From: Pilasporangium apinafurcum | Taxonomy: Eukaryota; Oomycota; Peronosporomycetes; Pythiales; Pythiaceae | Assembly: GCA_001600495.1 (NCBI GenBank) | Contig: BCKE01000005.1 | Span: 916,888 to 980,887, forward strand | DNA: 64,000 bases | Direction: 5' to 3' | Part shown: one piece after another, positions 25,612 through 37,305 of the stretch | Layout of the letters: every line of letters begins with the position of its first letter | Numbering within the stretch: the first letter of the stretch is position 1 | Translations under genes and position numbers: made by a program | The notes under the pieces: model-generated | Told to the model about the DNA's origin: nothing | Databases searched by the model: none | The model's input: only the letters and a program-made list of their open reading frames with translations

Positions 25612-26541
25612 TCACGACGCATCCATCAGAACATATTCCCGCGTGCTTTCGCCAAATTTGAGCACATCCTTAATTTTCAGCTCGATATATCGCGAGTCTT
25701 CGATCTTCTCTCCATTCAGATACGTGAAATTGGTGCTATTGAGGTCCATGATGTACGGCCGCACCTCGGTTTCATATCCCAATCCATCAATGGATGGTTT
25801 CTGATACAAGCGGTACTGGAGCACGGCGTGCTGCTTCGAACAGGACTGGTGTTCCGTTAGAATGTCTGCGACGGCCTTATCACGGCCGATGAGGAATGCG
25901 CTTTTGCGATGTACATGCAGTGTTGCTATATATCCACCAATCAGTCAGTGAATGTAACATCAGACGACAAGCAAGGATTAAAGAGTTCACAAGGAAAAAA
26001 GTAACGTACAGATCAGCTCTTCGCCTTTAAAGACGTATAATCGATACCGTTTTTGCGGCACTCGTGCTTCCGGTGGCTCTGACCATTTCAACACCACACC
26101 ATTCTGTGTGTTGCCAGTGACTTGATCCTTTGCCAGCGCACCACTCAGACCAAAGTTGGGTTTCTCTACGGGCACTTCTGGTTCCTTGTCTTCCTCTTCG
26201 TTATCCTCTTTCTTTCCCCACCTGTGCATCACATGTCATGCACATAATATCAAGTCTTTTATACAGCAATCACAACAAACATGTACACTCGCAAGCACTT
26301 ACTGTACAAGATGCGCGAAATCTTTAGGTTTCTTGTTGTCGTTTTTGCTCTGTAGTGGTGGAGATGCACCACGCCGTTTCCTTTGCTCGTTTCTTATTCT
26401 TCGTGGAGATTGAGATCGAGATCGCGATCGTGAGCGTGGACGCGTGCGTTTTTCCTCCCAGCGGCTTCTTCTTCGACTGCGTGAATTTGCAGGGGAACGA
26501 GAACGCGAGCGCGACCGTGAGCGTGCATGTTGGCGCGGCAT
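25612..26541 (-). CDS. SNIP1: SNIP1/DAWDLE-like FHA-domain protein
   Basis: Three exons (26541-26303, 26221-26010, 25925-25612) give 254 residues. The start is the ATG of MPRQHARSRS; an upstream TTG is ignored. Residues 5-65 are an Arg/Ser-rich domain. A conserved linker PNFGLSGALA and VVLKWSEPPEARVPQKRYRLY leads into a C-terminal forkhead-associated domain (about 135-245) with the phosphopeptide loop residues SAFLIGRD, SCSKQHAVLQYR and DLNSTNFTYLNG. Human SNIP1 and plant DAWDLE bind phospho-Thr proteins in spliceosome and microRNA-processing complexes, so a nuclear RNA-processing role is expected. Confidence 0.95.
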
Positions 26542-26752
26542 CTGTATGTTGGTGTTCCTTCTGCGAGTGATCAATAGACAGTGGTGGGTTTGAATAAAGC
26601 CATGACGGGCTGGGTTTCGACAAAGTTATATTTGATATTACTATGTAACATGTACCCAGTTTGGAGGTGGTAGATAAACCCGACCCATCTGAATCTGGTT
26701 CATTCAGCTATGCATCAATCTATCAACTGCACCAAGAGCGGCATACATTACA

Positions 26753-28634
26753 ATGGAGAACGAGTCATTACCTGCACAGCAATCACCACCACCGCTACCT
26801 GAGGTGACGCTAACGCATCTGTTCCAACAGCAGATGCTTCATAAGGCTGTGGAGCATCTCCGCTCGGCGGACTCAGCGTTATTGAGGCAGGAGATCATCG
26901 CTGCTTTTGCAGCGCTCCCATCAGCACCGTCCTGCTTCCTACAGTGTATCAATCTTTATGCACAGGTGGGCACATTCTATAATAATATAGATAGCTATAC
27001 GACAACTAATCCATCCGACTTGGCCAACTAATACATAGGAGAGAGACGTGATGAGTATTCTGGGCTGGATCGGTATCGCTGTGGGGTGCATGCAGTTGAA
27101 GACACACGATAGGCAACTCACTGATGCGGACCGTCAGTTGGCGGCATCTATTTTACCTACATTCGCCAAGTGTCGAATGTCTTTTGTCTCTGCGTTCGCA
27201 CTTGCCTATCAAATCGAGCCACAGGAACTATCAGTGTTTTGTGCGAACATGCTGGGGTCGAGTGTTACGTCCGCTGTGCAGTTAATGGAAAGTTTACAGA
27301 TGAAGTATTTGCTGCCACCTACCGACGTTCTCCTTGCCGCAATTGAACAAGACGACATTCACGCAGCGGATAAATTTGTAAGGGGCAACAAAGAACACCA
27401 AATGATGTTTGTGAATTTGCTTATCACCAGAAATGCAGCGGATAAAGTCATCAAACGACGCATTTCCATGTTCAAAATGGATCCTACAAATTTTCCTGAA
27501 TATCACGAACGGTAACAATGCCAATGTTTTCAATCAGTTGTGGCTCCAGCTATATGAGGATTCTAACTGTTAGTTTCTCCCATTTCCCTATGTAGGAAGC
27601 AAAAGAGAACATTGCATTTCTTAATCCGTTCGCAGCAGTATGAAGATGCGCTAAAGTTCGTAGATGACTCCAAGAATTTGCAATCCTATGCCTGCAAATT
27701 TCTAGTCCATCAGAAAGGAGTCGATGATCCGGTCACGCGTCAATTTGTGTACCGGTTGGGTTTATCGGATCTCTTTCATGAAGTCGACATAAGTGGAGAG
27801 GAAGGGAACAGCTTACCTATTCAAAGTGATTTCTCTCCCCTAGACACTTGCATCTCGCTAGCAGATGTCATTGGAGAAAACAACATTATATTCGTAGACA
27901 CACTAACCGCGCTTCAATCCTGTATCGATCATCTTATGACACAGCAAGTGATTGGCTTTGACACCGAATGGAAGGCGGTGCACGTGGCCTCAAGCGCCAA
28001 TGATTCCCCAAATTCATGTGCCTTGCTGCAGTTGGCGTCTGAAACGAAAGCATTTGTGATTGACGTGCTAGCGCTACAAGGGTACGGTCCAATGCTGTCA
28101 TCGCTGTTTATATCAAACCAAATAGTAAAGTTGGGATTTGATACGAAGGGTGATGTGAAAGCATTACGCTATTTTTTGGCACCAATGCATAATGGCAACA
28201 CTGTTGTTGTATCTAAGCTGCTGGACATCCAAGTCGTGGCCCGTAAGCTCCTTCTTCAGGGCGTTGTGGATATTTCCAAAGACGACAATACTATGGAAAG
28301 AAACGAAGGTGGAGATCAAAGCAAAGAAGATGTCAAACTACCCGCTCGTACTAATCATAAGAGAAACCGGAAAAACAAAGGCAAAGACAACAATTTAAAG
28401 ACAAACTTCTCACAGTCCCTGACATTCTTAGCTGAAGCATATTTGGGTAAGCCGCTGGATAAACGAGCGCGCATATCTGATTGGGAACAGCGCCCATTGA
28501 CCAAAGCGCAACTTCATTATGCAGCCTTGGATGCGCATGTGCTCGTTCAAATCTATCGAGAAATGCAAGAGCGATACCCTCCGAAGCTGTTGATCCCAAT
28601 TGTGAATCGATGTACACAGAAGAACATGAAATGA
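26753..28634 (+). CDS. Mut-7/EXD3-like 3'-5' exonuclease
   Basis: Three exons (26753-26965, 27039-27511, 27596-28634) give 574 residues. The first half is helical and resembles the N-terminal region of Nibbler/EXD3/MUT-7. The second half is a DEDDy exonuclease: IGFDTEWK (Exo I, D and E), LGFDTKGDVKALR (Exo II) and HYAALDAHVLV (Exo III, Y and D). A basic, low-complexity insert (about residues 490-515, NHKRNRKNKGK) splits the fold between the second and third motifs. The C-terminal Mut7-C RNase domain of animal MUT-7/EXD3 is absent. Relatives trim the 3' ends of small RNAs; a WRN-type exonuclease role is the alternative. The stop faces the GBP-like gene 82 bp away. Confidence 0.87.
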
Positions 28635-28716
28635 AGCGCGCACGCACAGCAGAATATCAACCAAATCTTTACGGAACACTATCACCTGTAATGAAGGGGG
28701 GGAGCTTACGTCGTTT

Positions 28717-30747
28717 TCATTCGCTCATAAAACTTGTAAGAGCATCGGCAAAGTGTACTTGGTCTCCATTGTCCAAGCAAAAAAGATGCTGCTGGATTGC
28801 TTCGGGAAGAGCAGTCACCTTGAGGAAGAACTCACTCAACTTTTTTTGCAGTTCGTCCTTTTCCTGGTAAATTGACCGCATTAATCATAATACATAAGTC
28901 AGTATGAAATTTTTATGCTTTTGGGTATAAAATATATGTAAAGTTCGTACTTCGGTTGTTTTCCTCAGTTGCTGAGTCAGTTCTTTTAGCTCGCCTTGGA
29001 TGCGGAAGGATTTTTCGCCGACTTCGTACTGTAGCTCGTCCAGTTTCATGTGTAATGCTTTTTTCTTTTCGTCCGCAGCTTTGATTGTCTCTGCCAATGT
29101 ATCAACTAATTCAGCACGACTAGTCATTTCTTGACGCACGGCTGCCTCTAATTCAGCCACTTTCCGTTCAAGTACTCCCTTCTGATTCTCCGCATCCTGA
29201 TGCGCATGTTCTAACACAATGCTTCTGCTCTCTAATTCGGTATTAAGCCGCCTCGCTTCACTCAATTCTTCGCGTAACCGCTTCATTTCGTTTTCATCGA
29301 TTTTCACGCGAGAACTCTTGGCCTGGTGAAGTTTCTGCATCATCTCGATCTCTCTGGCCATACACATACGCAATTGACTTTCCTCTTGCTTAAAATGTTC
29401 TACCAGTGCTTCCTTCTTCGCATCAAAATCATTCTCGAGTTGTTCACGTAGTTCTTTCAAGTGTGTTTCACTCATTTGATCTTTGACGATGCTTTCGAGT
29501 CTCTGGAAGACATGAATCGCTTCCTGCTGGTAGAATTCTCGCAGCACTGCCTCCTTCTCTGGTCCTCTCGCTTTTGCTGTGTATTGCTTATCGAAGTCTT
29601 GAATGGCGTGTAAAATGGCACTAAAGGATGTGCTGTTGGATTCTGACGAAAATGGAGCTGTGATTTCAGCCCACACACTCTCACGAACTTGTTGGCAGTA
29701 ATCTCGTGAGTTTCGCCATAATACCCCCCGTGCGTCCTCATACTTGGTTCTAATATCCGCTTTCAATCTGTTTCGAACAGTGCGGCGTCGTGTAGATTTG
29801 AATTTTGCTCCTTCGTGATAGACATCCATACTGAGTCGCCAAATCTCGTCGTGTAATTTACTAAAGTCCTGCAGTTCCATGGGTGGCGACTCGCGCACCG
29901 CACCGTCAATGCAATCGACGTAAGTTACTATGGCGTCTTCTGCAACTGCAGAGCATTTCTGCTCAACAAATTCATCCCACGCGCAACCTAAATCGGGAAC
30001 ATCGGTGCTCTGTACGTCTTGCATGAAATGCAGAAGCATGAAATGCAAAAGCTCTCCTGAGAGTTCGCTGCTAAAGAGATTCGTCACAGATACGTGCGGA
30101 GCGAAGAAATCGAGCTGGTGTGTTTCTGCCTGTATGGCTTGTGCGTCTACAACTCTCAAGTTCTTCAATTGCAGCATTCCGTCCAAGGAGGTCCCGGTAT
30201 GAAGCGACTGTTTCAATGATGTATGTTGGATATTTTCCTCCCTTACTAGCGCTCGACCAGGCGTGAAATCAACTGTGAAAAACTTTGGTAATAATTCATA
30301 GATCTCCACTACCGCAAATTCTTTTGATATCGTATGGAAGAATGATTGAAACGGTGGTAGCGTCACCAGATTTGGTTCGTTTTTGCTGTCATTGGTGCAC
30401 CACAATACTAGTGAAGACATCGCAGAGAGACCACCAAGAAGCTTCCAACCGATAGATCCATCTGTTATGTTTGCATCAATCACAAGCACTTGGTAGTCTT
30501 CTTCTGTGTACGACATGCAAGCCAATAGCGAGACTGCATGATCATCAAGCGATCCGATACTGGCAGAGGGTTGGTCCAGGAGTGCTGCCATCCATTGTGT
30601 GCGTTTTGCTAACGTCGAAGGCGGTCCACAAAGTGTGATTACTGCCAGTCGGTCGTCCGCGAGTTCCTCTTTTAGAAGCTTCGTCCCTACAGTCGTAAGC
30701 GTTCCTGTCGCTGTTATCAGCGACACATTTCGCCAGGTCACTTCCAT
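28717..30747 (-). CDS. Divergent GBP-like coiled-coil protein, P-loop lost
   Basis: Two exons (30747-28951 and 28863-28717) give 647 residues. The overall plan resembles guanylate-binding proteins: an alpha/beta N-terminal domain of about 200 residues (VITLCGPPS, YQVLVIDANIT, SLVLWCTND), a helical middle with Tyr/Cys-rich helices, and a long C-terminal coiled coil (about 395-600). The place where GBP has G-x4-GKS reads GPPSTLAKRT, so nucleotide binding is probably lost. The similarity is faint and rests on domain order and the 'LVID...VLW' pattern; the protein may instead belong to an unrelated coiled-coil family. The coiled coil is clear, the function unknown. Confidence 0.55.
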
Positions 30748-30903
30748 CAGCTTCAGGTTTTGCGCAGGATGGAATGGTCTTTTGAAATTTGGGTTTTATT
30801 AAATAATTTTTTCAATGCGAGATTAGAATTTGGTTTATTCCAAATATTAATCTTTATTGATCGAGAAACTATAGAAATATAACAATCCCCATCATTTTGT
30901 CTG

Positions 30904-31128
30904 TTAGTGTTTATGCACTCTCAGTTGGGTGTCCAGCTTGAAGCACTTAGCACACTGGCAATCAATCAAGCTCCACTCATCACACAGTCGGTCTCTCTGC
31001 GTTAGCTCAATATTCTGAGAATTGTGTCTTAGAAGTTCTGTATCGTGTGGCAAGGGTTCTTGCATATCAGCGATCATTGTGGATATAAACTCAGTGACTA
31101 TTTGGTACATCAAGCGATCTGATTCCAT
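30904..31128 (-). CDS. Small hypothetical ORF
   Basis: Seventy-four codons with an ATG. The predicted protein is acidic to neutral with three Cys residues near the end (CQCAKC). It matches no family I recognise. It lies between the GBP-like gene and a transposase relic, so it may be a leftover last exon of a disrupted gene or a chance ORF. A possible acceptor (TCTCTGCAG) sits just upstream. Confidence 0.2.
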   Translation of the reverse strand: MESDRLMYQIVTEFISTMIADMQEPLPHDTELLRHNSQNIELTQRDRLCDEWSLIDCQCAKCFKLDTQLRVHKH

Positions 31129-31279
31129 TGGATCATCGCGAAAACTAATAAGTGCTGCAGAGAACCTTTATATGGAATTGCACGTATATGTAAATTCAAT
31201 TATGCCATAAATGCATGACAATGTTTGCAACCGGATAATGTGTATATCTTACGTATACTATACATCTGTGGTATATTTT

Positions 31280-31374
31280 TTTATTCTTCGATTATTTGGT
31301 AATTTTTATTTTTCAACTATTTAGTATTTTATTTTTATTTTCCAATCATTTGGTATGTTCTATTTTCCAATTAG
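31280..31374. repeat. Degenerate AT-rich tandem repeat, about 26-bp unit
   Basis: Three and a half copies of a unit like TTATTTTTCxAxTATTTGGTAT follow each other in AT-rich DNA between the GBP-like gene and the transposase relic. Copies differ at several positions. Confidence 0.45.
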
Positions 31375-31688
31375 CCTGATATATAGCTTTATTACCAAAA
31401 GAATCGAAACTGTCACCCTAAAAATTCCTAAGATGTTCCCTCACATTTGCTTTCGGGCTTTGTTCTAATACCATAGCGTATGGCTATCCTAAAAGAGGGA
31501 CTAGCCTCCCTGGGGGTACTCGTGGACACGTTATTCTTTCTACGTTCTGCAAGCTAATCAACTTGCGCTAGAGATTGCAGTTGCATCATAATTACTACCA
31601 GTAACATTGTCTGGCTTTTCTTCTGTGGTCACGTCTGTATGGGTAGCAACTTCTTGCTTACCGAGTTCACACTTCCTGAAAATAAGCA

Positions 31689-32228
31689 TCAATCAACGCC
31701 ATTGGGTGAGGCTGCTAAGATTAACGAATATAAATTTTCTCGTCTTCCTGGTTTTCTCACAAAAGCTCCTTGACCCTTCACACTCCATGCATACTTTCGG
31801 CTGTGATTGAGAAAGAATGCTGGTTCATCCAACGCTATCCACTTTTTCCCTGTATGTTTGGATAATGATGACAAAAAATGACGTTGTTGTGTGCTACAGG
31901 CTTCTTGATAAGCAATGGAAGCTTTTTTGTACGTGATTTTATGTTCTAGCAAGATGCGCTGGACTGTTCGTAGAGAGACATCAACATCATACGTATTTTT
32001 CACGAAAACAACTCCGTCACCAAGTGTGCTTGTATTACGACTGAGAAAAAAATTGACGAGTTGGTTGCGCTGGTTGTCATTCAATTTTCGCAGGTGAGAT
32101 CGATTGAGAGGTCGTGCTGCAAACTTAACACCATTGAGCCAACGTTGAACGGTCCGTTTGCTTATATCAGTAATCTCAGCTATCTTGATGAGAGTGAATC
32201 CTTGGGTCCGAAGATGAAAACAAATTTG
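31689..32228 (-). pseudogene. DDE transposase relic (Tc1/mariner-IS630 type)
   Basis: An open frame of 180 codons lacks an ATG at its start, where a TGA interrupts it, and is cut short at the C-terminus. It holds a helix-turn-helix (IAEITDISKRTVQRWLNG), a second winged-helix part (SLRTVQRILLEHKITYKKAS) and the first catalytic block KWIALDEPAFF followed by YAWSVKGQGAFV, typical of DDE_3 transposases. The later catalytic Asp and Glu/Asp region is missing. No terminal inverted repeats were identified. It lies 144 bp beyond the BLOC1S4-like stop. Confidence 0.75.
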
Positions 32229-32371
32229 TCATCCAACAATCAATTTCATGGCTATATATTTCTATGGATAAAAAAATTGACATTCTCGCTGCAACCCATA
32301 ATAATTAACACTATGCCGACACTCTCGATGCCCTTGGTAATAATTGAACAATTAAAAAAAAGGAATGACAA

Positions 32372-33050
32372 TTATTTTTTTTCAACTGCTGTGGATGGCA
32401 CAGCAGCAATTGAGACCCCTAAATCGCGCGCATTTTCCTTTTCTAGACGATCCATTAGCTCCTTTGTGTTGAAATCAAACTCCACTGGCTCCCATTTCAT
32501 ATCAGAATCGCTGGTTCCACGCTACATGAGAAGCAAGCATGCCCAAGGTCACTTTGTATGCAACTTCTCCAGAATAATACAAAACCAACACTTTACCTTA
32601 GTCGTAAGCGTACGAAACAAATTCGTAACTCCACTTGTGTTAAACACTGGAGCTGCAGCGCGACTCACTGTGTCCATGCGCTTTTCTAATGTGCACGTGG
32701 TTTCATGCATTCGATTGACAAACCGCTGTACGTGGGCAGACAACTCCATGTAACCAACCACTGACAAACTTCCAAGCTCAAAGGGATACAGTCACTACCT
32801 CGATAAGATTAATGCGTAGAAAGATATCTTCCAACTCGTTGCAATTTGCTAGTAGTGACTCCAACACTTGCTCTTGGGACTGCACTGCGTCCATTCGTAC
32901 CGTGTCGATCATCGCACACGCCTCATCGATTTTGAATAGTGCGAGGCCGATCCGTTCGTCCATTGGGTGAGTTAACTCTGCAGCTTCGTCCACCAGTTCC
33001 TCATACTCACCACATAATTGTTGGAACGCGCGCTTCAACTCGGTCGACAT
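32372..33050 (-). CDS. BLOC1S4: BLOC-1 subunit 4 (cappuccino)-like protein
   Basis: Three exons (33050-32799, 32743-32597, 32521-32372) give 182 residues, mostly helical coiled coil. Residues 30-80 (IDEACAMIDTVRMDA, then LLANCNELEDIFLRINLIE) and the helix LSAHVQRFVNRMHETTCTLEKRM follow the pattern of the cappuccino family, and GVTNLFRTL matches the family's terminal 'PSLF' region. The first intron is 55 bp with a weak ATGGAG acceptor, chosen because it alone restores phase and continues the helix. BLOC-1 acts in endosome to lysosome-related organelle traffic. Identification rests on a short coiled-coil protein, so an unrelated coiled-coil family remains possible. Confidence 0.6.
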
Positions 33051-33226
33051 TCTCGTTTTTCGTTTGAGCTTTTCATTCCATCATGTGATCTTTTTACCAA
33101 TAATAAGGTAATTACGTTCTATTTTTACGGACCCATCTTTCAATTGTTCCTACCCAACCGAACCGACAAAGCGAGCGATCTAAAGCTCCCACACAGACCT
33201 CTTGCCTGCAGTTGTTAGCGGACGAC

Positions 33227-34444
33227 ATGAGTACCAGCAACGTCCCACAGGACATCGCACCGGAGAAGAAGAAGGAATGGGAAGCCAGCTCTGACTTTGC
33301 CAACTACTTTTGCACGTATGCGTACATTTACCATCAGAAACAGATGCTCTCGGACGGACTGCGCATGCAATGTTATCGTGACTCCATTTTTGAGAATCCC
33401 AACCATTTCAAGGATAAAATCGTGCTTGACGTTGGCACGGGAAGTGGGATCCTCGCGATTTGGGCTGCGCAAGCTGGTGCGCGGAAAGTATATGCAGTCG
33501 AGGTACATTGTGCGAAATTGTTCCTATTAAAAGCTGCGTGGTTCTGTTTGGCGTAGTTAACGTGCTGTATTTTTGAACCATAGGCTACAGACATTGCCAT
33601 CCAGGCACGCAAGGTCGTGAAGGCAAATAATCAAGACCATATCATCACCGTCATTCAATCCAAGATGGAAGACGTGGAATTGCCTGAGAAAGTGGATGTG
33701 ATCATCTCGGAGTGGATGGGGTACTTTTTGTTGCGCGAATCCATGTTTGACTCAGTGATCGTTGCGCGTGATCGATGGCTGAAACCTGAAGGTGCCATGT
33801 TTCCATCACATGCATCTATGTACATTGCACCAATGTGCAACGAAGAAGACAGTAACAAGCGCTACCACGAATTTTCCGTTGCCATGGATGGTTGGCGGAG
33901 CTTCGTGGAAGCTACGAAGGTATCCTGGGGAGTTGATATGTCTGTATTGGGTCACTCCTTCCGCAAGGAACAGGAACAGTATTCATTGCACACCTCCGCA
34001 TGGGCCGAGCTCAGTCCGTCGGATTTGATTGGTGACGAAGCCGAGATTGGGTCATGGGATCTAAAGACCTGTACGATTGACGACATCAAGACTGTTCAGT
34101 CGTCTTTCTCGTTGCAAATTTCGTCTATGTCTCGCTTTGGTGGTATCGCTGGATGGTTCGACGTCGAATTCAAAGGGTGCCCAGAAAACCCAGCGGAGAA
34201 GGAGGTGACACTGTCAACGTCGCCGTTTGTGCAGCCCACGCACTGGGGTCAGCAAGTGTTTCCTCTCTACCCACCCACACAGGTGTGTGATGGAGATGTT
34301 GTGGAAGGAACGGTCGCTGTGGCACGCCGCTCAGACAATCAGCGGCTTATGACCGTCAAGTTGGACTTCCAGATCCGCCGGCCAGATGAAGAAGATCAGA
34401 TGATGCCTCCACAACCGACCACTGCCGTGTTTCAGATTGAATAG
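33227..34444 (+). CDS. PRMT10: Protein arginine N-methyltransferase, plant PRMT10-like
   Basis: Two exons (33227-33502 and 33584-34444) give 378 residues. The SAM-binding motif VLDVGTGSGILAIW, post-I KVYAVEA, the double-E loop SEWMGYFLLRESM and the THW loop PTHWGQQVFPL are all intact, so the enzyme should be active. The N-terminal NYFCTYAYIYHQKQMLSD segment and DRWLKPEGAMFPSHA resemble plant PRMT10 more than animal PRMT1. Arabidopsis PRMT10 is a type I (asymmetric dimethyl) enzyme. The start at 33227 follows a 5' region with no upstream in-frame ATG. Confidence 0.93.
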
Positions 34445-34559
34445 TTAATATCACGCCTTCTTTTGATAATTGAAATTATCCATTTTCATGCTACTGATTC
34501 ATAAATTCACTTTTTTCAGTTCATTTCTCTGTTTAAAGCTTTGAGGCATTGACCAAAAA

Positions 34560-36030
34560 ATGCCGCCTATGCTATTTGAGAAGGAGCAGCACACGCGCTA
34601 TTTCCTTAAGAATCTGCGCTCCCTACCAGGACCGTACGCTTCACAGGACTCACAACGTGTTGTCATTGTGCGTTGTGTTCATGTATTCGTTGGATTGTTT
34701 AAGCAGGGAGCAAGTTCATGTGCATTTGTGTATTTATTTGCAGGCATTTTTCTGTATTCATGGACTTGCTCTGCTCAAGGAATTGCATCGCGTTGACCGA
34801 GAGTCGATCATCGAATGGGTGTATTCACTCCAGGTCCACCCAGATCGGAACGATCGAAGTACGTGGCATCAGAACGTGATTATTAGAGTCAATGGTGATG
34901 ATGGATAGTCGGATCATCACGACATGGTTCCCGTGTTCGTCTCAGGATTAAACGCCGGTGACTGTGGTTTCCGCGGTAGCCCCTTTATCGGCAATCAATT
35001 CGGTCAAGCATCAGTACGTTGTCCCTCATCTTGTGGCTTTGGAGATAGCTTTTGTTGATGCTTGTGGCTCATGAATAAGTAGACTGAGTACGAAAGCGAT
35101 TTGTACGATACGAGCAACATTGCATCAACGTATACGGCGATCTGTATCCTAAAAACGCTCGGAGATGATCTCAACCGTGTCAACAAACCTGCGATCATTG
35201 GTGCGTTGCGTCATTTGCAAAATAAAACGACAGGAAGGTATAAACGGCTGTCCAACCTGTATAGGGTCATTTACAGCACTCTCTTATACACAACTTTTCA
35301 ATGTATAGCTTCTCAGCTGTGCGCTACGGTTCTGAGGAAGATATGCGCTTTATCTTCTGCGCTTGCGCAATATCATATATCCTGGGTGACTGGTCAGGTG
35401 TTGATGGAGCTGCAATGGTTCGATACATCAACTCGTGTGTGGTCAGTGAGCAATCTTTGGAATTCAGACTGTAGCGAGAAGCTGCTTGATAAATTTGATA
35501 TCGCTGTTGTTGTATTTTTTTAGAGCTATGATGGGAGCATCGGTATCATTACAGATGCGGAAGGACAAGGAGGAGCGATGTATTGCGCGATTGCGTCGCT
35601 CGTGCTCTCTGGAAGACTCCTTCAACTCAATTGTGACCAGTCAGATCTGATTCGCTGGCTAATGTTTCGGCAACAAGAAGGTTTCCAAGGCCGATGCAAC
35701 AAAGATCCCGACTCATGCTATGCATTCTGGAATGGTGCAACACTAGATTTGCTGGGCAAGCACTCCTTGGTGGACGTCAAGAGCTGTCAAAAGTTTATCT
35801 ACTCGTGCCAATTCCCCTTTGGCGGAATATGTAAATACCCGGATGTTGTTCCTGATGTTATGCATTCCTACTACAGTCTTGCGTGGCTAAGTATCGCGTC
35901 GAACGCCGCCAAAGGTAAGGACAGTCACAGCGACGACACAAACGAGGAACAGCTCGAGCTACCAGACTTGGCTCCACTGGATACAAAACTGCAAGTGCCA
36001 TTCTTTCCAAAGCCGGTATCGAAAAAATAA
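34560..36030 (+). CDS. PGGT1B: Protein geranylgeranyltransferase type I beta subunit
   Basis: Six exons (34560-34667, 34744-34858, 34946-35013, 35083-35237, 35309-35441, 35524-36030) give 361 residues, the expected size. Recognisable blocks are AFFCIHGLALL, ESIIEWVYSLQV, CGFRGSPFIG, STYTAICILKTLGDDL, DMRFIFCACAISY, RQQEGFQGRCNKDPDSCYAFW and DVMHSYYSLAWLS. The Asp and Cys of DSCY and the His of MHSYY are the zinc ligands. With the shared alpha subunit it transfers geranylgeranyl to CaaX proteins ending in Leu. Exon 1 uses a weak GTGCGT donor, chosen because it preserves the conserved SQRVVIAFF join. It ends 51 bp from the convergent MetAP gene. Confidence 0.94.
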
Positions 36031-36081
36031 AAATGTTGTCACTTTGTTTAGCCTCTATTTTGCCTTTTACCATGGAACCAT

Positions 36082-37125
36082 TCAAGTCAAAATTTCTACA
36101 CCATCTTCGGTAATGAGAACTGTATGCTCAGCCTGTGCGCACCGCAATCCATCCACTGTTGCTGTAGTCCAGTCATCATCCCAATGCAATATCTAGACAG
36201 CAGCATTAACGAATATAAGTCTACTGCAGCTCCAATGCCAGTACTGTCACATACAATCATCGTGAACGCACCTCTGGACTACCTTCACACACCGCTGGCT
36301 CCACTGTAAATGCCATCCCAGGCAGCATTGTCCCCTTTTCACCATTACGATGATGCAGGATAAATGGAAGGGAATGAAATTCCTGTCCGATACCATGACC
36401 AGTGTACTCGCGGATGACATCAAAACCTTCTTTCTCCACGAGATCGTGCACAAATGCGCCAATGGAGGAAAATCGGTTGCGAGGCTTGCAACAGTTGGCG
36501 ATCGATCCCATGAGCGCTTCATTTGTCACCTGAACAAGACGTTTTCCTGCGTCATCCACATTACCAACAAGAAACGTTTGCGATGTGTCTCCATGAAACC
36601 CATCCAAGTACACGGAGATATCGATGTTGATCAGGTCACCATCTTCTAATGGTCGACTGTTATGGCACAAATTCAACGTTAACTCTTTTGTCATCATTTG
36701 TGTGAGTATTACCACTCTATATCTTTTAACATAGCGCACCTGTCAGGAATGCCATGGACCACGATCTCATTGACAGATGTACAGAGTGACTTAGGAAAAC
36801 CGCCGTAATTAAGCGGCGAAGGATACGCACCATGCCGCAGAATTTCTTCGTGCACAATGCGATCGATCTCATCGGTCGTTTGTCCGACTTCTACGAGCGT
36901 CTGCGCAAAGTCGCGGATTTCCTTTGCCAGCGCACATGCCGTGCGCAGTCGCTGTTGCTGCACCTTGTCGAGAATGGGGATGAACGGTTTGAGCTGCGAC
37001 ATGCCACCACTGGCTGCATATGGAGGATGCGAAATGTGGGCAGGTACGGTGCGTTGCGGAGACACCCGACCTGCGCAGACAGGTGCGCGACGGACATTAC
37101 GATTGCTAAACCAACGGCGCATCAT
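36082..37125 (-). CDS. METAP1D: Type I methionine aminopeptidase, probably mitochondrial
   Basis: Three exons (37125-36740, 36656-36272, 36192-36082) give 293 residues. The N-terminus ([13 protein letters not shown]) is Arg-rich and lacks acidic residues, as in an organelle targeting peptide, and there is no zinc-finger extension of cytosolic MetAP1. Metal ligands are present: Asp in [15 protein letters not shown] (two), His in YTGHGIG, Glu in FTVEPAV and Glu in AQAEHTVLI. It removes initiator Met from nascent organelle proteins. The second intron's removal is needed to keep the [10 protein letters not shown] block. It shares strand and order with the FAM210-like gene upstream. Confidence 0.94.
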
Positions 37126-37305
37126 GACGGTTGTTCAGGTGGCTTTACTCACCACAACCATCCAATGCAGGATGCCGATTGGAGGAAAATCGGATGAGAG
37201 GCACTGCAACAGGAAGTAGCACTATGGTGATTAGAATGCATCATCCTACTTGAACAGTATGTTGGATTGATAGGTATGTGTGATATGTATTTTGTTTATC
37301 TACTT

